A program made the position numbers and the translations under genes. The notes under the pieces are model-generated. The model saw nothing but the letters and a program-made list of their open reading frames with translations. It ran no database searches and had not been told where the DNA came from. Positions 60,751-64,000 of a stretch of DNA of 64,000 nucleotides are shown one piece after another; the first letter of the stretch is position 1; each line of letters opens with the position of its first letter. Source of the DNA: Pyropia haitanensis (Eukaryota; Rhodophyta; Bangiophyceae; Bangiales; Bangiaceae). The stretch spans positions 4,463,951 to 4,527,950 of the forward strand of contig SDUX01000001.1 in assembly GCA_008729055.1 (NCBI GenBank), given 5' to 3'.

Positions 60751-62988
60751 TCACCCACTTGTTGCGCTCACGTTGCGAGGCAGCAAAAGGTCAGCCGCCT
60801 CCACGAACGAGGCGAGCGCCGGTCCATACACGGCCTCCAGGTCCTCAGCCGCCAGCACAGCGACGCGCTCAGACCAGTCCTCCCAACGAGGAATGGGCGT
60901 GCCGCGCTCCTTGGTTGGCGACTGGGTCTCCTTGGGAGGAGAGATGGTGTAGCTGGAGCGCCGCGCTACAAAGATGAGGGCAATCTTGTCCTTCCACGCG
61001 TCCCACAGATCACCAACGCAGTCGGCATGGGCAAGGCTCTCCCAGCAGGTCTTGACGTCTGCCGTGGACAGCATGGTGGACGCTGCGTCCACCGTGTACT
61101 TGAACTGGAGCAACACAGCAATGATCTCCGAGCCACCGCGGGTGCCACAGCGTCGATGGATCGCCACAGCGTCGACACCAGGGCAATCGTCAGGCATCAG
61201 GTACAGCGTGCGGCAGAGCGCGTCACACTTGTCGGGCTTGAGCGCAAACTCCCAAAACGCATGCGCATCGGCGACTGTCTCAATCTCCGAGCGGAAGACG
61301 GACGCGTCCACCGGAGTATGGAAGACGGGACTTGAGCCGACATACGTCCCCTTCGACAGCTTGTAGAGCTCGGATAGTGACGACCGACTAAATGCGGGAG
61401 GCGACAAGGAACGCGCTAGGGACACTGCACGCTCCCAGCGGACATGGAACAGCTCCCACGCCTTCCATCTCAGCTCCGACTCGGTCGCCACCAAGTCCGC
61501 CGCAACCGACAGGAGGGACGCGCTCGGCTGGCCTCTGGCATGGTTCTCGAGGAAGATGAGCGTGGCAGGTACGATCGTCACGCGCGCAACGTCCTCGCTG
61601 TCCAACTCGTGCAAGAAGAGGCTGGACGAGGAGGCCAGCTCGTCAAATGTGTAGTACGGGGTAGTGCCGTCATCAGATGGCAGGCGACGAACTGGCTCCG
61701 TCAGGACGCCCTTGGCACCACGGCTGACCTTGATGAGCGTCCCCGTCACGGACACCGCCTCGTTCAGCAGCAGCAGCCGCAACACCGCCTCCGTGTAGTC
61801 CTTGTCTCGCCCTAGCGCAGGCGTGCTCGTCGGCTTGAGGGCAACTTGAGCGCCACAGTCTCGGATCAGCCCCTTGATAGTGGCGCCCTTCTTGCACAGC
61901 CGGATGGCTCCATACAGCTCCGACACAATCCGGCGTTGGCCCCCGGTCAGAGAGGCCAGTGACTGCAGCAGCTCGAAGTACTCCGGGGAGTCGAGCTGCA
62001 CGCAGAGGTCGACGTGTCCGATGGAGCCGTCGGACTTGACACCCAAATCCTCCACGTTGTACAGGTAGGTAAAGGCAACGTCGAGCAGGGCCACGATATC
62101 CTCCATCAAAAAGTTGGAGAGCAAAGTGCCCATCACCACCCGACGGTTGGAGCCCGTGCGCTCGTCCGCCACGAACTGGTAGCTGAGCGTGGCGAAGATG
62201 ACGTTGCCGAGCTCGACATCCAGCAGGCGGCACAACAGCGATCGGTACTTGCCCGCCACAGTGCTCGCCTCCCACCCCTTGGGGGTCTTGAGGCTGTTGC
62301 ACTTGAGCAGCTCGTCCACAACCAGGAGCACAGGAGCTCCTGGGTGGCCACGCCGGTAGGCCAGGAGCTCCTTCACCTCCTTAATAACAGCGGATGATGA
62401 GAGCGTCTCGGCATCATGCGCTTCGACGCAGGCCGCACAGAAGGCGGCCCAGCTGCACGAGTTGAAGTCCGCACACTCGAGGTAGAGCATGCGCAGGAGC
62501 AGGGGCAAGTAGGCAGAGGAGCCCTTCATGAAGACGTCCTCCACCGCAGGTTCCACCGCACACATGCCATTGAAGTTGAGAGCGTAGATCTGGGACTCAT
62601 TCGCCAGTCGCTGGGCCTGCGGCGGCACCACGTCACTGTCGTCCTTCAGGTTGATGAACTGCCGCAGCGTCTCCGTCTTGCCGCCACCGCCCGATGCGCG
62701 CAAGTACAGTGCCGGGCAACGCACCGACTTCGTCTTACTCTTCCGCACCTTGAGTCGGGGGGTCGGGGACGGAAGGGTGAGCCTTGGGGGAGACTGGCCA
62801 CGCCGCACGTCATACACAGCCGACCACAGCTGCCCAATCTCACGCTCCGTGGACTGCACCTCCAGGTCCATCGGCGGGGTCGGCGAAAACATGTCGTCGG
62901 CTTGTGGAGGGAGGCCGTCTTGCCGGAGGGCACCGAGCTCCTCTAAAATTGGAAGCGCACCACCTGGTCGCCCTAAACGCATGACCAT
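60751..62988 (-). CDS. Crinkler-like P-loop NTPase with C-terminal PD-(D/E)xK-type nuclease
   Basis: From the ATG at 62988 the product is 745 residues. Residues about 1-90 are a variable header with no LxLFLAK motif. The P-loop NTPase follows: LRASGGGGKTETLRQF (about 97-111, Walker A), LPLLLRMLYLECADF, then PVLLVVDELLKCN (about 219-231, Walker B), VIFATLSYQFVADERTGSNR (sensor region) and a helical lid. The C-terminal region has the REase pattern GVDAVAIHRR...AVLLQFKYT (about 604-632), with Asp and Q-x-K in place of the usual E-x-K. This NTPase plus REase layout is that of the Crinkler-RHS class, widespread in eukaryotes and thought to derive from transposon nucleases. In oomycetes such proteins are effectors; in a free-living alga the role is unknown. 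The longer open frame upstream is a minisatellite, so I exclude it. Confidence 0.7.
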   Translation of the reverse strand: MVMRLGRPGGALPILEELGALRQDGLPPQADDMFSPTPPMDLEVQSTEREIGQLWSAVYDVRRGQSPPRLTLPSPTPRLKVRKSKTKSVRCPALYLRASGGGGKTETLRQFINLKDDSDVVPPQAQRLANESQIYALNFNGMCAVEPAVEDVFMKGSSAYLPLLLRMLYLECADFNSCSWAAFCAACVEAHDAETLSSSAVIKEVKELLAYRRGHPGAPVLLVVDELLKCNSLKTPKGWEASTVAGKYRSLLCRLLDVELGNVIFATLSYQFVADERTGSNRRVVMGTLLSNFLMEDIVALLDVAFTYLYNVEDLGVKSDGSIGHVDLCVQLDSPEYFELLQSLASLTGGQRRIVSELYGAIRLCKKGATIKGLIRDCGAQVALKPTSTPALGRDKDYTEAVLRLLLLNEAVSVTGTLIKVSRGAKGVLTEPVRRLPSDDGTTPYYTFDELASSSSLFLHELDSEDVARVTIVPATLIFLENHARGQPSASLLSVAADLVATESELRWKAWELFHVRWERAVSLARSLSPPAFSRSSLSELYKLSKGTYVGSSPVFHTPVDASVFRSEIETVADAHAFWEFALKPDKCDALCRTLYLMPDDCPGVDAVAIHRRCGTRGGSEIIAVLLQFKYTVDAASTMLSTADVKTCWESLAHADCVGDLWDAWKDKIALIFVARRSSYTISPPKETQSPTKERGTPIPRWEDWSERVAVLAAEDLEAVYGPALASFVEAADLLLPRNVSATSG

Positions 62989-63479
62989 GCCCGCAGGCAC
63001 AGAGGAGGAGCACGCACCAGGCCGCTCAGGAACGCAGCTCGCAGACCACGACAGGCAACGCCCGTCCCGACCCTGGGGCAACTTCCATCTCGGGATCAGA
63101 GCCGAGGAGGAGCGCGCTCGGCTGCTATGGCAACAGGTGACCGCAGCCGAGGGCGGGAAGCGCGCAAACGACAGCGGCGCGCCGGGAAGCACAAACGCCG
63201 GGACTCGGGCGTCACGGTACCCCTCGGCGGAGGTCAACCCCAACAACGCCTGGGGACGGCAGAAAGCCAAAGGCGGCAAGCTCGCCGACACAACCAGCGT
63301 CGAGCCTGCTGAGCAAGCTCCCAACGGGTCGCGACCGCGTTGCCGACCAAGACGGCGAGCCGTCGCCGCCGCCGGGAGCATCTCAACAACCTTCGCACCG
63401 GCCATGTGTACCGTTGTCTCCGGCAGACTCCTTGAATCGGCTCCACAGAGCGCACGTAGACCCTGCGCGGAAAGTCGCC
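62989..63479. other. Crinkler-like gene upstream region
   Basis: Minus-strand reading stays open through it, but the translation is Ala/Pro/Cys-rich and lacks a domain. I regard it as leader or promoter. No other gene is seen. Confidence 0.4.
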
Positions 63480-63755
63480 AAGCTGGCAGAGCCGGTGCAG
63501 CAAGCGGCACGGAGGAGCCGAGCCGGTGCAGCGGGCGGCACGGAGGAGCCGAGCCGGTGCAGCGGGCAGTACAAAGAAGCCGAGCCGGCGCAGAGGAGCC
63601 GAGCCGGTGCAGCGGCCGGCACAAAGGAGCCGAGCCTGGTGCAGCGGGCGCGGGGGCACAAAGGAGTCGAGCAGGTGCAGCGGGCGGCACGGAGGAGCCG
63701 AGCCGGTGCAGGGGACGGCACGAAGGGGCCGAGCCGGTGCAGCGGGCGCATGTAG
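63480..63755. repeat. About 33-bp minisatellite upstream of the Crinkler-like gene
   Basis: GAGCCGAGCCGGTGCAGCGG and variants repeat about eight times at 30-35-bp spacing. In all frames it yields SRAGAAGGTEEP or CTGSAPPCRPLHR type strings. Confidence 0.8.
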
Positions 63756-64000
63756 TATCCAAGGTTCTCGATCACCCTGCAAAAACTGAAAACGCGTTCG
63801 CGGAAAGTACCCTGGCCTATCCGGTGCTATAAGTTGAAAGTACGATGTCATCAACTCTAAAGTGAATAGCTAAGCTGACTCAACGTGCGGACAGACGCGA
63901 CCCGCTCAGGTGCGGGATGAGCCCCAGCCACGGCGAAGTCTAAAACGACGACGCCCGTAGGTCTCGCCTTCACGACGTACGCATCCAGTCCAGCAGCAAT
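63756..64000. other. Window end, no gene seen
   Basis: Ordinary composition, with no supported ORF. Confidence 0.4.

Noticed and set aside
62989..63762. 258-codon N-terminal extension of the Crinkler-like ORF
   Set aside because: Mostly a 33-bp minisatellite; a normal ATG lies at 62988 just before the conserved part.

Overview
This is nuclear DNA of a eukaryote. Four lines of evidence support that: a spliceosomal intron that restores a helicase motif when removed, conserved eukaryotic housekeeping proteins (a NUP93/NIC96-type nucleoporin, a CAP-D3-type condensin subunit, a NOM1/SGD1-type MIF4G-MA3 protein, a probable ACL4-like TPR chaperone), two Ty3/Gypsy chromodomain retrotransposons, and a Crinkler-like NTPase-nuclease gene. 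The very high GC content, long poly-Gly/poly-Ala inserts in otherwise conserved genes, compact genes and heavy minisatellite load suggest a bangiophyte red alga (Porphyra/Pyropia type). That placement is inference from composition and gene style, not from a marker gene.

Layout. 0-1.3 kb: a 331-bp tandem duplication and a decayed KDZ-like transposase fragment. 1.7-4.5 kb: an unknown two-frame gene (-). 5.5-8.0 kb: a NUP93-like gene (+). 8.5-9.2 kb: a membrane-anchored coiled-coil protein (-). 9.4-27.3 kb: a candidate 17.9-kb DNA transposon bounded by inverted GGTAGGATC-rich ends and an 8-bp direct repeat. It carries two unknown ORFs (+), a PIF1-like helicase with an intron (-), a catalytically dead 3'-5' exonuclease-like protein (-), a KDZ-like transposase with zinc-binding clusters (-), and four large tandem-repeat arrays. 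28.2-31.7 kb: a CAP-D3-like gene broken by homopolymer frame changes (+). 32.2-51.1 kb: an unknown gene (-) split by a Ty3/Gypsy element (33.0-49.1 kb), which is itself split by a second Ty3/Gypsy element in the opposite orientation (33.9-41.3 kb). 51.9-54.9 kb: GC-rich low complexity. 56.2-58.9 kb: NOM1-like (+). 59.5-60.4 kb: ACL4-like (-). 60.8-63.0 kb: Crinkler-like (-), followed by a 33-bp minisatellite.

How parts work together. In the 17.9-kb element, the KDZ-like protein is the likely transposase acting on the TIRs. The helicase and exonuclease-like protein look like accessory or captured DNA-processing functions. Both LTR elements have complete LTR pairs with no difference found where compared, exact 5-bp target duplications and intact gag and pol ORFs, so both insertions are very recent. 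Both appear to make Gag-Pol by -1 ribosomal frameshifting (heptamers CCCAAAA and GGGAAAC, each followed after a 5-7 nt spacer by a stem). The inner element also carries an extra ORF with two C2H2 zinc fingers between its 5' LTR and gag. Several conserved genes change frame at G or C runs, and two have an in-frame TAG. These may be assembly errors or real decay; the sequence alone cannot say which.
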